From Quillaja saponaria (Eukaryota > Streptophyta > Magnoliopsida > Fabales > Quillajaceae), in NCBI GenBank assembly GCA_029379385.1, contig CM055609.1, positions 8,184,001 to 8,248,000 of the forward strand: a stretch of DNA of 64,000 nt. The letters are read 5' to 3'. The translations under genes were made by a program, and so were the position numbers. The notes under the pieces are model-generated. The model worked only from the letters and a program-made list of their open reading frames with translations. It made no database searches and was not told the DNA's origin. Position 1 is the stretch's first letter; every line of letters starts with the position of its first letter. Shown here in pieces: positions 1-12,700 of this stretch.

Positions 1-345
1 GATTTTTGCTTGGGGATCTGGAAAAAATACAGTAAGGGGTTTGATTAGAAATAACTTGGAAGGTTTTGGCTTCATGAGAAACATTGATCTTGGTAACAGT
101 GTGAAGCAGAGCTATGAGGTTTGTGTGATGTCCTCAATTTGTCTACTAAGTCGGGGAACTTGAAATTTTCAATAAATGTCAAACTTGTTATTGAACTTAT
201 TAATTGTGCGGATTCAAATTCTCATACTCTTGGATCCCTTATTGATGATTGCAGATTCCTACTCAAGGGCTTCTTTTAGCCACTCTATCTCACAACTTCC
301 AAAAGGGGAATCAAGCTGCTGATTTATTAGCTAAATTAAAAAGCA
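1..345 (+). pseudogene. Remnant of a LINE-type RNase H domain
   Basis: No intact frame runs through this stretch. Translation across frames gives the usual end of the RNase H-like domain found in plant non-LTR retroelement proteins: a segment reading SHTLGSLIDDCRFLLK (about 211-265), then after a frameshift ATLSHNFQKGNQAADLLAKL (about 279-338). The histidine followed by GNQAAD.LA is the family's C-terminal signature. An in-frame stop and the frameshift show that it is dead. Its 5' part lies outside the window. It could instead be a captured RNase H-like host gene, but the decay makes this moot. Confidence 0.6.
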
Positions 346-1214
346 CACGCGATAACCATGGATTTTACTGTTTTATCTTTTATTCTTTATTTTTTTATAT
401 TATGTTATGTATTCCAACTCAATGGGAGTTTTTACCTAGAGATTTAAAGCTTAAAAAAGGAAGGACCTCACTAATTAAGGCTACTCAAGTTTAGGGCTGT
501 GCAAGATAATTGAGAAAACTGAAAAATAAGTGGCTAGAGAGTGTATATCTCTTCAAACCCTTCTTATAGTGTATGATACCATCTTAAATGGTCAATACCC
601 AAATCAAACCAGTCATATTTTTTTTCATTTGATTAATTTTACTTAGTTTTTACTTTTGTTCGGAAATTTTAATATCGAAAACTTTTGTTCAACTCAAAAA
701 AATTTCAATATCCGAACCAATCCATGCACAATCCTACAAAAGTTAGGCTTTTTTCCTTTTTCTATTTATATAATCTTTTGCCTCATCATAAAAAAGAAAA
801 TTTTCATTTGTAAACATATTGTGGCATGGAAAAAAAAAATTCCAACAAATATTATTGAAGTTTAAATAATTAAATTTTTATCTCAATTTTGTGAAATCCT
901 GCTCATTATGTAGTGTAACGTTATACACTATAATATAGTACTGTATCTATTATATTATTGTAAATTTTTTTTTTAATGTATAAGAAATAATAAACAATAC
1001 AAATTGTAAATTTATACTATCATGTTTCAATTAAATAGTGCAAGGCTTGTAAAATGTTGACATGCACATTAAATGTCTCAATAATTTTCCTGAGGTTTTT
1101 ACGTTAAATGTTGTCTTATATTTGTTATTATATATATTAATTTTTATATGACCTTTGTATAGATTTACTTTCATTGCCAAATGCACAACAAAATCTATCC
1201 AACTATCTTATTTA

Positions 1215-1815
1215 GACTTTATCAGCAGAAGGTGCTTGGAAGGTTGCCATTGGTGGGCTACCTCCAATCAGATACTTACTGTTCATGATCACCACGAAGT
1301 CTAATAATGCATTTCTCGAACGTGATTGTATCGATAAATATTCATCGATCGCAAGAGATTTAAATGTAAACCTTCAAAATGAATTACATTCTATGCAAAT
1401 AAGTTTGGTTAATTCTGGGAGCAAAGTGTATTACATTGATTCCTATGGGTCCATGGCTGATCTGATTCAAAGAAATGGAACATTTGGTTAGTTGCTCAAG
1501 TTAATTTCATGAAGAAATCACCACTATTGTTATTCGGTTCGAATTTGTATTCGAATAGTTATTTCCGAATTTTAGTATTTTATAAAATTAAAAGACACTA
1601 TCAGCGACATTATAAAAAGTTATCTCTAAAAGTGCAATTCTTGTTAGGAGGCGGTCGCAAATAAATAGCCCCTTTAGCATTGATGAATATTAAGCAACAT
1701 CATCTACTGTACATGTGCCAACTTCAACGCTATTAACCACCTACTAAGTTTTTATGAATTGTTGATAGTGGCTGTTGTGGGACAAGGTTTATTGAAGCAT
1801 CAATTTTGTGCAATC
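1215..1815 (+). pseudogene. GDSL esterase/lipase fragment (exons 4 and 5 only)
   Basis: Positions 1215-1486 match exon 4 of the GDSL gene at 3595-5959 codon for codon over most of their length, including NAFLERDCIDKYSSIARD and a terminal YIDSYGSMADLIQ. They end at the same TTTG/GTTAGT donor. Positions about 1749-1815 match the start of exon 5 (SGCCG.RFIEAS.LCN). Exons 1-3 and the catalytic Asp/His block of exon 5 are missing, and the early part of exon 4 is out of frame. This is a truncated tandem relative of the gene downstream, so the locus once held at least two GDSL copies in the same orientation. Confidence 0.75.
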
Positions 1816-1894
1816 CAAGTTTATTTACCCCTTTAGGTTGAGTTATTTATTTATTGTTTTTAGTATATTTACAAGAGCTAAAATTATCCCTTTA

Positions 1895-2837
1895 GGTCAC
1901 GTTTAGACCCAATGAATTGGAATTGGAACAATTTCAATTGTACTATAACTAGAATTGGTGAGGATTGCAATATACGAGTTTAAATCACATAAAAAAAATT
2001 ACAATCAAAATTGTGCTTCAAGTACTTAGTGGTGGTTGTTGTTGTCTCCAAGTGCTTCTAACAATGATTGTTGTCTTCTCTGGTTGTGGTCCTAGGAATT
2101 GAAAACGATGTTTTGTAGTTATCTCAATTCTTAAAAATTGAATTGAAAATTCTAATTACAAATCTAAATGTGTGCCAAATAAAAAAAAAATTTAAAATTG
2201 AAGAATCCAATTCTTATTCACTACATATAGACCGTTTGGATGTAGTGAATTGGAATTAAGATTGGGAATTGAATTATTCAATTCTAATTTTTCTATTTTA
2301 GCACACATTTTATATTAGAATTAGAACTTTTAAAGTACAAAACAACATCTTTATTTCTTATGGTAGACCCTTACAATTCTTAGTGTACATGCTATTTTCG
2401 TCAGCTTCTTAATTATGATGGCACATCATGCAATAAATCTATAACCACCCATTCTCCGGCCCTTTGTCCACCCGCCGTCGACTGCGACCACCAACCACCG
2501 TCAACTCGTGGAATACAATACCGACCACTATCAAAACTCGCCGAAGATGATGACAACCACCATCGAGACAACCAAAAATGACGAAAAACCACCATATATA
2601 TGAACCTACTGGAAATGACGACAATCACATCTAGGACTCGTCAGAATAATGACAATCATAGTCAGAACCCATCGAAGGGTCGACAACCATTGTTGGAACC
2701 AGTCAGAGACGACGACAACCACCATCAAGTACTTCAACTATAATTCCAAACTATAATTTTTATGTGATCTAAACTCATATATTATAATTTTAATCATTTT
2801 CAATTCATATTTCAATTTAATGGATCCATACACAGCC
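1895..2837. repeat. Large imperfect fold-back (MITE-like) element
   Basis: The left end (from 1895) and the reverse complement of the right end (to 2837) align over more than 130 nt. They share GTTTAGA/GTATGGA followed by CCA.T.AATTG, then AGTTTAAATCACATAAAA against AGTTTAGATCACATAAAA, then ACTTAGTGGTGGTTGT against ACTTGATGGTGGTTGT. A second inverted pair is centred near 2235 (both arms carry TAGTGAAT and GCACACATTT), so this may be two related elements inserted head to head. The GC-richer stretch 2450-2730 consists of degenerate GACAACCACCAT-like words and makes spurious minus-strand reading frames. No transposase is encoded. Confidence 0.6.
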
Positions 2838-3543
2838 TTGAGGTTTTTGTCTGAACTTTCCGCAACATTATTGATCTACATAGTGATTTGACATATCTGT
2901 CCTCAATGCCATTAATTAGTTGTAGGATCCAACTACTATGACTGTATTTCTAGGGAAAAAATTCTGAATGTAGCTATTTCCAGGTAAATGTAAAATGACA
3001 CAAATGCTATGACAAATTGGACACACCTAATTTCCTATCCATTTTAAATTAGATCAATACTTAAGCAGTACTTCGCTTGCAGGTTTCTTCATTAAGCAAT
3101 ACTATTTTATAGGAAAATGCATGTTTAAATTTATAATCCAATTACATAAACAGGAGAAAATAGTGGAATGAATGTCACAGAATTATGCAGAGCTGGCACA
3201 AGTATTTTGCATCATATTCTTTGTGTGCATTCTTTAAAATATGCAAGGTTTTTAAGTGAACTTAATTATTGCCAATGATCCTCTTCAATAAGATTAACAA
3301 TTTTGAGTGAAAATACATTATGGGTAATTTTGCCTGCCACCAAATGTCCTTTTTCCATTGCCCAGACACTTTGGCAAAAGGTAGTTAAGAAGCTGAGACA
3401 AATATGGAAAGGTTAGGCTTCCGAACCACAGCAACCTAGCTTTTTCTCAATGGTAGTACTATTGTACAAATAAGTAATTTTCCTTCCATGTTATAGGGCC
3501 ATTTTAGACATATAGAAATCAACTATGTACCTGAGCTTCATTC

Positions 3544-3551
3544 TATATAAA
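3544..3551 (+). promoter_or_regulatory. TATA box of the first GDSL gene
   Basis: A perfect TATATAAA lies 44 nt before the ATG at 3595, in a pyrimidine-rich leader context. This spacing fits a very short 5' leader. The rest of 2838-3594 is AT-rich and holds no recognisable gene. Confidence 0.6.
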
Positions 3552-3594
3552 GTATTTCATTTCATTCATTTCTCTATTATAGTTTCCAGGAAAC

Positions 3595-5959
3595 ATGGAA
3601 ACCAGCTCTTACAAACAACCTCTACATCTTCTTTGTGTGTTTCTTTTCATCATTCTTTGCACTCTATGTTTTATCTCTAATGTTGACGCTCTAACCAGAA
3701 AAATCTCTTCGATTTACGTGTTTGGAGACTCCACAGTTGATCCCGGAAACAATAACTACATTACCACAGCATTCAAGGGCAATTTTCCACCTTATGGTAT
3801 AGATTTTGTTAACCATGTTCCCACCGGAAGGTTTTCTAATGGCAGGCTTGCCACTGATCTTATTGGTAAGTACTAAAGTTGTTTAGATTTTCACATCTTC
3901 ATTCCAAAATCTACATAATGTTTTTCAAGCTAGATTAGTTCTTATATATAATATTTAAGAGTCAATTATAATAAATTTCGTGTTCAGAACTATATTTATA
4001 GTTTTTAAACTATTATTCTGACGTGTCAAGTAGTTGTTATTTCAATCTACACAGATCCTTTTAGTTTTTATTTTTTCTCAAAAGTTTGAATTATGAGATC
4101 CTTGTCAGGTGTTATTCCCGACGTAATATATTGTTTGTTTATTTATTTTATGGCACGGCACACAGCTTCTTACGCCGGCATCAAACATTTAGTGCCACCA
4201 TTATATGGATCCAAATCTTAGCTTTGAGGAGCTGTTGACAGGAGTTAGCTTTGCCTCTGCTGGTTCTGGGTTTGACCCACTTACCCCACTTATCAGTGTA
4301 TCTCTCTCTCCTCTCTCTCTCTCTCTCCATCTCCCTTTCAGTATGTGTGTCATTATCATTATCACAAACTTCATCCAATATTTTTGTATTCAATTTGACA
4401 TTCTATCTCCAACAGCCTTATACCTATTAATTATTTCCACCAAACCGAAAACTCAGAGATGGCCATCTTGAGCTTTATTAAAAAAAATATACATTTATAT
4501 GGTATCATATATTAATTATTTTTAGTGATAAAGATTTTATTGCAACTAATCTGAGATTGCAAATTAAATGCTTGAATTATAAACAATGGAATAAATTTTG
4601 ATTTAATTTATTATCTTTATGAATTTCAGGGTGTGTTTCCAATACCTAAACAGATGGAATATTTCAGAGAATGCAAGAAAAGGCTTGAGTCTGTAATTGG
4701 AAAGCAAAGAACTGAAGAACATATAAAGAAAGCTGTATTTTTTATTAGTGCAGGTACAAACGACTTTGTGGTTAATTATTTTACTATTCCAATTCGAAGA
4801 AGGAGCTACACAACCTTGTCCTACCACCATTTCTTGATGCAGCATATAAAACAATTTATACAGGTTTGCTTCAATTACACACTATATGATTTCTTTATTA
4901 ATTAATGCTAATTTTAGGATTTGGGTCAGTATAGGTTGGTAGTACTGTTAACTGGTGGTTAAGAAATTAAGGTGCTAATCCCACAAAACCCTAGATTGCA
5001 AAAATAATTAAAATAGGTAACTTTGTTTGATGTAAATAATAGGAAAGATGGGGTTGTACCAATCTTGACCTAATTAGGTCCTTTGACCTACAGATGTAAT
5101 ATTAGCAGGACATCTAGTATATAAAGGAACGTAAATCTTTTTGGGACCACTCGATTATGGTTTATTTTCTAAAGTAAAAATAAATTGAGATTTTATTTTA
5201 AGATTAGTTTAGTAAACCAAATTCTAGTTCTCACATGTTAATTAGAATAAATTTTTCTTTTTACGACATAATTTGGCCAGAATCTTGAATGGTCTAACGA
5301 CATTTTCTTCCAGAGTCCAAGTTTCAAATCCTTGTCTCCCTTGCCCTTAAAAAAATAAAATTTTGATCATTTGATAATAAATGATTATTCAGGATTTATG
5401 GTCAGAAGGAGCCCGAAATATTGCTGTCGCAGGGCTGCCTCCAATGGGGTGCTTGCCGGTCGTGATCACCATTAATTCAGAGAATGCTTTTCTCCAACGT
5501 GAATGTATTGAAAAGTTTTCATCTGCTGCAAGAGATTATAATCTAATCCTTCAAAATGAACTACATTTTATGCAAACAAATTTGTCTAATTCCAGAGCAA
5601 AACTCACTTACATAGACACATATGGACCCTTGGCCTATATGATTCAAGGACAGGGAAAATTTGGTTAGTGGAAATTTCTTTTGGTTTCTTGAAAATTTTC
5701 TTCTAAGTAAATCTTTTTGAGACAACCACTTTCTTCTGATCTGTTTGATTTTTCTTTTTTGGTAGGTTTTGATAAGGTGGATTGTGGTTGTTGTGGAAGT
5801 GGGTACATTGAAGCATCATTTTTGTGCAATGGAAATTCATACGTGTGTTCTAATGCATCAAAGTATGTGTTTTTTGATTCAATACACCCAACTGAGATGG
5901 CATACTACACCATGTTCAAGGCATCTAGAGCTACTATTGATCACATCATCAACCACTAA
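3595..5959 (+). pseudogene. GDSL esterase/lipase, five exons, broken by a 1-nt insertion in exon 2
   Basis: Predicted secreted SGNH hydrolase of the plant GDSL (APG/EXL-like) family. Exons: 3595-3865, 4166-4297, 4630-4863, 5393-5663, 5766-5959, all with GT-AG introns. A signal peptide covers about residues 1-32. Block I reads [15 protein letters not shown] with the nucleophile Ser, block II SFASAGSGFD, block III SAGTNDF, and block V FFDSIHPTE with the catalytic Asp and His. Exon 2 is 132 nt, whereas its counterpart in the GDSL gene at 34-36 kb is 131 nt. An extra base near 4196-4204 puts a stop in frame about six codons later, although all other codons, splice sites and catalytic residues are intact. 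It is either a very young pseudogene (or null allele) or a consensus error. A TATATAAA lies at 3544 and an AATAAA polyadenylation-type hexamer at 6014. Confidence 0.85.
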
Positions 5960-6710
5960 AAGAATATTCATCCCCTAAATGTGTTAGGAATCTTTCCATC
6001 AAAGCGAGAAAAAAATAAATTAGTAAATTAAATGTTTAAGTTCTTTTTCCTTTTTGTTATTCCAAATATGCTTGTGAACAGATATACAAGCTTATGTTTC
6101 AACCAAGGAATCTTATGCTATCTCAGCATACAGCTAAAATTATGCATCAACAAGCGGCATTGATAAGATAGTGAACGACTTAAGCATAAGATAGTGAACG
6201 ACTTCTCAGTTCTCAGGGTAACGAATTAAGAGGAAGGGGAAGTCAATAATTTTATTAGTTAGAGAATAGTACAGAGAAAAGGATTCTTATTTCACATATT
6301 ATCTTCAGAAAAAAAAAAAATTATGAATTTCCCTTTTTCTTTTCTTCTTCCACATCCTTTTCTGAAATTTTACTTAAAATATAGCGTATGTGCAACTATG
6401 TTACTAAACTGCATATCTACAACAGTTTGGTTTCTCAAGCACATCTTCTGAAAGTCTGGAGTGTATGTGTATGAGATCATAGAACCACAACTAACCAAGG
6501 AACCAAACTTGGATTGGGAAAAGCAAAAGAAATAAAAGGTGCAGTATATGTAGGCATCAGTTATAATATTAATCATATTAAATTTCAGATTCTTATAGCA
6601 AATAGATTAGAGACATTGTTGTATATATGTAGAAAGTAGAAACAATGAAACACAATTGGGGTAATTGTACTGGTGAACCAGGCGATTAAAATTTTGTACA
6701 TATTGAAACC
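5960..6710. other. Intergenic spacer between convergent genes
   Basis: This is the shared 3' flank of the GDSL gene (+) and the EDR2-like gene (-). It holds an AATAAA at 6014-6019, a TTTTATT on the plus strand near 6250 that would serve the minus-strand gene, and a short direct repeat of ATAAGATAGTGAACGACT near 6165-6204. No gene is seen. Confidence 0.5.
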
Positions 6711-9700
6711 TCAAACCTCCAAAGGAACAGCTGTGTCAAGCCTCACACGGTTTAATCGGACTGTTCCAAGAATGTACTCAGGCAGCTCTGCCTCTTCCTT
6801 TGCCTGCAAATAAAGTGACTGTCAATATCTACTAATCTATGTCATGCAATAAACCAAACAAATGTTGCACAGACACGTAACTTCAACTTCTTTTATTTTC
6901 TTTTAGATTAAAAGTAATTGTTTGTGCAGTGGGATGGAATCGAGTAGAACTGATTCCAAAGAAGGTTGCATCCATCCTGAGCTAAAATTATTCAAGTGTT
7001 AACCTCATACTATGCCATGGTGTTAGGTACAAGTGTTAACCTCAAACAAATTATCCAGCCTCATAATACAATACAGGAAGAGGCTACTATATCGACAAAA
7101 AGCACATAAAAGCTCAGAGGAAAAGGATAATCAACATAACCAGCATGATGACAAAAGTACCAAAAATTGCAATTTTCAAGTGAGCATGCTTTCAAGAAAG
7201 CAAATTTTTATCTTTTGCAATAAAATAATCATTGCATGAAAACTTACTTTTTCCTGTAAGGCGGAAGACTGAACATATAAGTGTTCCCCAATTCCCCCAT
7301 TAAACAAAACAGAGTGAACTATCCAGAGCATAGTCAAAGACAATACATCTTCCCACCTACCAACAGTGGATATGGATCTAAAATGCCCTGCCTCACTCTG
7401 TTGTAATAAATTATTTATGGTTTCAATTTTGAGTGGACTAGCGGCACCTGTTGTCTCTGCCATTCAAAAGTCCAATAGTCGACTCTCCTAGAAGGTTTAC
7501 ATGGAGTTTATTCTTCTCTTCCCCCTCCCAAAAAAAAATAAAAAAATCATTTATGGTTTCAGTCTTTCTGATACCACATTAACTTCATCATCTAGTCCCA
7601 GAGTTCCAACTTAAGTTCAGTCTCCAGTGTCTGCCCACTTCTCTATTTTTAATTCCTGATCCTGACTATTTATGAAGTCCTTTTACTTCTTTCAATGAGG
7701 AAAGAAGACCTCCATCTTCTTTTCTTTCCTCATCTGTATATTTGTTTACCATTTCTAACTTCCCTTTAAGGTCAATTGTCTCTCCATTGCAACCACCAAA
7801 CCAGCTACAACACAACTCTTTCCCTCTCAATCTAGATCATTAAAGACCTTCAAAACCTTCTAATTCATCTGTAGCTAAAGAGTTTTGTCTTTTGTTTTTT
7901 GTTTTTTATTTTATTTTGGAGCTACAATTTCCTTCTTGAAATATTCTTTTGGTTCCAAAGATTTTTCTGCACGAACAATAAGTGGAACAAGCAAGGTATG
8001 CACAGGGTTTCAAAGCTCACATCCCACGTTGGTGCAAAGCAGGGATGGGATGGGACCATGATACCTGGTTTCCCCAACTGGTTCCTCTCACTATTAAATC
8101 AATCATGTTTTAAGGAACTCAGTTAAGTTATGCATCATTCTAGAACCTCTCCTTCCATTAACTGATTATGAAAACTATGAACCTGTGGAGTTCACCAAGC
8201 ACTTCATAAATCTTCAATATTGCATGTATAGCACATGCAAAAGACCAGAAAAAGGGAAACATACTGTTACAAAAAGATAAAATAAATTGAAGCACTAACA
8301 ATCACAAATACGCCAGCAGTGACGGACAAGTTCATAAAAGAGGAGTTTATACTTCACAAAATAGGATATCAAAGACACAAAACAGCAAAACAAACACCAC
8401 AAATAGCAATGGTTTAAAACCAGAGAGAATCTTAAATCCGCACGAAAATATAAGCAAAAAGTGGACACTGCAATATGGTTACTTTATTAACAAATCTAAT
8501 CATCAGAAAGGCTCCAACCTCTATCAAAATTGCAAGGTCAACAACTATGCTCGTCACATATCCCAGGACAAGGCTAATGACACCCCTTGCTACAGAAGAT
8601 GATCCAATATCCACGTCAATCTGCATAATACAAGAACTTTCTGTCAAGTAGCAAAGAAGTGGAATAACTAGAATATGTATGTTGGAGCTCAATTTTCAAT
8701 TAGCCAGCAACTTATCTTGGGCATCTTTATATCATTAGAAAATGTCAAACTTCAATTAATGAGAACAAAGATCACAGTTCAATATGCTATCAATGTGCAA
8801 CTAGTGCATGAAATGCACAAGGTTAATTCCAAAATTGTCATCAACCTTACTCTAGATACACAATTAAAACAACATTCAGAAAATAAGAAAATGGCATATA
8901 CATATATCTAGACTGCTATTCAACCTTGGGGATTGGGATGCATAGAGTATGCAAAATAGCTTTTAAACTCACATCTATAAGACAAGATCTAATTATAAAC
9001 TGTTGTAGAATTTAGATTTAGAAGAATGAAATCTAAGCTTGTCTAGCTGAAATATACTGGTCTTGCCAAGGATAGGCAAACTCAGGAGCAGAGGTGAAGA
9101 TTCAAAGCAGGGGTGTGTGTCTGCTACTTGATATACTACCAGCATATGTTAGCTTCCTTTCCTGAATGTTAATTTGACATTTCCTATAAAAAAATCCACT
9201 CTAAAACTGTTTAGTGATCACAAAAATACACCTACGTAAAGGTAAGTAAAGGTAAATGGAAAAATGGCTAGAACAGTGTTACCTCCAAAAAATTATCTTG
9301 TCTGAGGTATCTGCAGGTTACAGCTTTCCCTAACAAGCAAGCTTTTGTTCCAACAGCACGTTTAACCATCCAATATCCCTGTACATATATAAAACCTTCA
9401 GCTTGCCCAAGGTTATTAGAGAGAATATAATACATGCCATGAATCTGTTCAGAAACTATGCACTATAATAGCATCGCAAACCTCAACAATGCTTGGAATT
9501 AGTTTTAATCTTGCTTCCCGAAACATGTCACTCCCATCCACAAACTTAGCCAACAAAGAATCTTTATTTACAGGTCTCTCAGCAGCATAGTATAGAACCA
9601 AGCTGTAGTTTGGTTTTGCAGGAACCTGAAACATCAACCCAGATGCTTATTCCTACTCGGCTGATTTAGAGGCGTAACAACATGACAGATAGCACATGAC

Positions 9701-12700
9701 AACTCAAAAAAGAGCAAAAAGCAATCTTTTAATCCATTAAATTGATGAAAAGAAATAAAGAAAATGTCACCACATCCTAGGTATAAGGTACACTATTTAG
9801 AAACTCATAATGTCTTGAATAGAATACATCTCATAACTCATAATGTATTATATAGAATACATCTCAGTTTTCATAGCCATATCATGCTATCACTAAAATT
9901 ATTAACAAATCCTGCTATTAACATTTTACCACTGCTTAGAACCAGAAACTACGCATACTACCTAGGTATATACTCGTTATTGTATAGGGTGAATCAATCA
10001 AAAAGACATATACACACCTGGAGATTTACTACAAGGATGAAAGGGAGCTTTTTCCCAGCTTCTGTCTGAAATTGAAAATGGAAGCATTAGAGAGGAAACC
10101 AATGTTTTAGATCAAGGACTAAGAATAAGAACCACACATAACTTTCGTTTAGGCTAGAAGCTTAATACAAGGAACAACAGTGATTTTCTCCAAACCTATA
10201 AGTATCTCTGGGCAAGTGCACTGGATAGGATCTAAAAACTTAAGGCACTACGGAAACAAACAGTCGAAATAGTGTATGAAAGAATCTATAAACAAATTAG
10301 AGTATAAAAAAGTAGTAGGTTCCAGATATTCTTACATGATATTATGGTACCATATTTCTAATATTGTTTTGGTTTATAGAAAAACAAGTAAAACGACTGT
10401 CAGTGAATTAACTTCAAAACTTCAATGACCTTTCAAATTATATGTTGATAAAACTTTCTACAAATAATCAAACAAAATATTATGGGGTGGATACTGAGAG
10501 TCAACTTATATAAATTTCCAAAATCTATTTCACAATTCATTATGGAGCACATTAATAAAAGTTGGAGTTTGGCAAGAAAGCAAGCTTGTCTTCTTTATTA
10601 TACTATACACATATATCAAAATAAAGGAACATGTAAACTAATACTATACCTTAACAAGACACTGAGGATGTGTTGCAATTCCATTCATGCATTTATCCAC
10701 TTTGAACCAATCAACGGCTATCAGCTTGAGCAGAGGATCCCCTCCCGCTACCTGTATGGCAACCACATATATGACCACCAAAACAGAACAAAGAAGAAGA
10801 AAACACAATCTACGTAACACATTGTATGTATAGGGACCAAAACAGCAATTTAAGTTGAAACAAAAAATTTCAACATTGAAATAACACTAGTTTCATATTA
10901 GAAATAGTGGCCTTTGAATTTGCAAATAATGAAGGTAAGAGCATGATTTGGAAGATTCAATGACGGTGTGCTTAGTTTTGGGGTGTTCCGTTGATCACTC
11001 GGTTCTACAAACATACATCTCATGGCCGAATTATCTTGATCATGTATGTTAATGATATTGTGATCACAGGCGATGATAGTCATGGAATTCAGCAAGTGAA
11101 ATCATTCTTACACTCCCAAGTTTCAGACCAAAGACTTAGGCCAACTAAAATACTTCTTGGGTATTGAGGTTACTAGTTCATAGTTTGGTATTTGTCTTTC
11201 TCAGAGAAAGTATTATCTTGATGTGTTAAGTGAAACATGTATGTTAGACTCGAAACCTATTGCACTCCTATGGATCCTAATACCAAACTTGTACCAAAAG
11301 AGGAGAGCTTTTGACAAATCCTGAATAATACAATGTCTGGTTGGTAAACTGAATTATCACAATAACCAGACCAGACATTGCATTTGCAACCAGTGTGGTT
11401 AGTTAGTTTATTTCTCAACCTCAAATTCCTCATTGAAATGCAGTCATTCGTATGCTAAGGTATCTCAAAACTGCACCAGAAAATAGATTATTATATAAGA
11501 ATCACGATCACACATTGGTTCAAGAACATGATTATGGTCCCACTTTGGGTCAGAAATATGAATCCACCTTAGTTCAGGGTTACAGTAGTGCAGATTAAGC
11601 TGGCTCTTCTTTGACAGAAGATCCTCTTTAGAATATAATGTCTTTTTTTGGACAAAATCTTGTTTCGTGGAAGAGTAAGAAGCAGATTGTTGTTGCAAGA
11701 TCTAATGCTGAATCTGAACATAAAGCCATGACTTCTACTACTTCTGAGTTGGTTTGGCTAAAGCACTTGTTGGTAGAAATTGGATTTCAGCATTCATAAC
11801 CTATGTAGCTAATATGTGATAATCTGGCTGCAATACATATTGCTTCTAATTTGGTATTTCATGAGAGCGCAAAACATATAGAAGTTGATTGTTATTTTGT
11901 TCGAGAGAAGCTCCTAGATAACACAATCACAACTAACTATGCAAAGACCGAAGACCAATTAGGTTGATTTGTTTACTAAGTCCTTGAGGATTAACCAAAT
12001 TTGATATCTTTGTAACAAGATTGGAACATATAACATATATACTCCAGCTTGATGGGAAATGTTGGAATAGTAAAGTATAGTTTTTGTATATAGTTTCCCT
12101 ATTTGGTCAGTTTCCTTATTTCTATCCTTGATTAGGTTGCATCATAGTTGACTTAGCTTGTACGGCACATATTCATATAGTATAAATACATTAGCAGAGT
12201 GAGAGAGATACTCACTCAATTTACCTACAACTCTCTTGGTTTTTCCTCTTTCTCTCAAAACTCTACAGTTGACAAGTAGATATATTTGTTATTCTTGTTA
12301 ACAACAACTAACATAAATCTCTAAAAGACCTAATTTTTATTTGTTCAGCATCCATTCTTCTTTTCTTTTCTTTTTTTCCCTAGGAAACTGTTAAACCCCA
12401 AAACTTGATTTTCTTCTGTGAAATCTAAACTCTCTCTCTCACCATACCCCTCCTCTACTACGTCCCTAACATATAAGGATATATCCAGAACTCAATTTCT
12501 ATTGTTAACCTTGTTTGCCATTAGAAAAGTTTTTGATAGACAAGGCCAATGTTTTTGTTATAGGCCATTAGTTATATGGGCAATAGTCCCACATTGGCTT
12601 TATGTGCAGCTTAATGTGGGTTTATAAGGAAATGAGCACCCTCGGACTATTCATATATATATATATATATATATATAGAACTAGTCTTTGCCAACTTTGT

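Noticed and set aside
2413..2628. Overlapping minus-strand frames rich in Ser and Trp
   Set aside because: They come from the low-complexity interior of the fold-back repeat.
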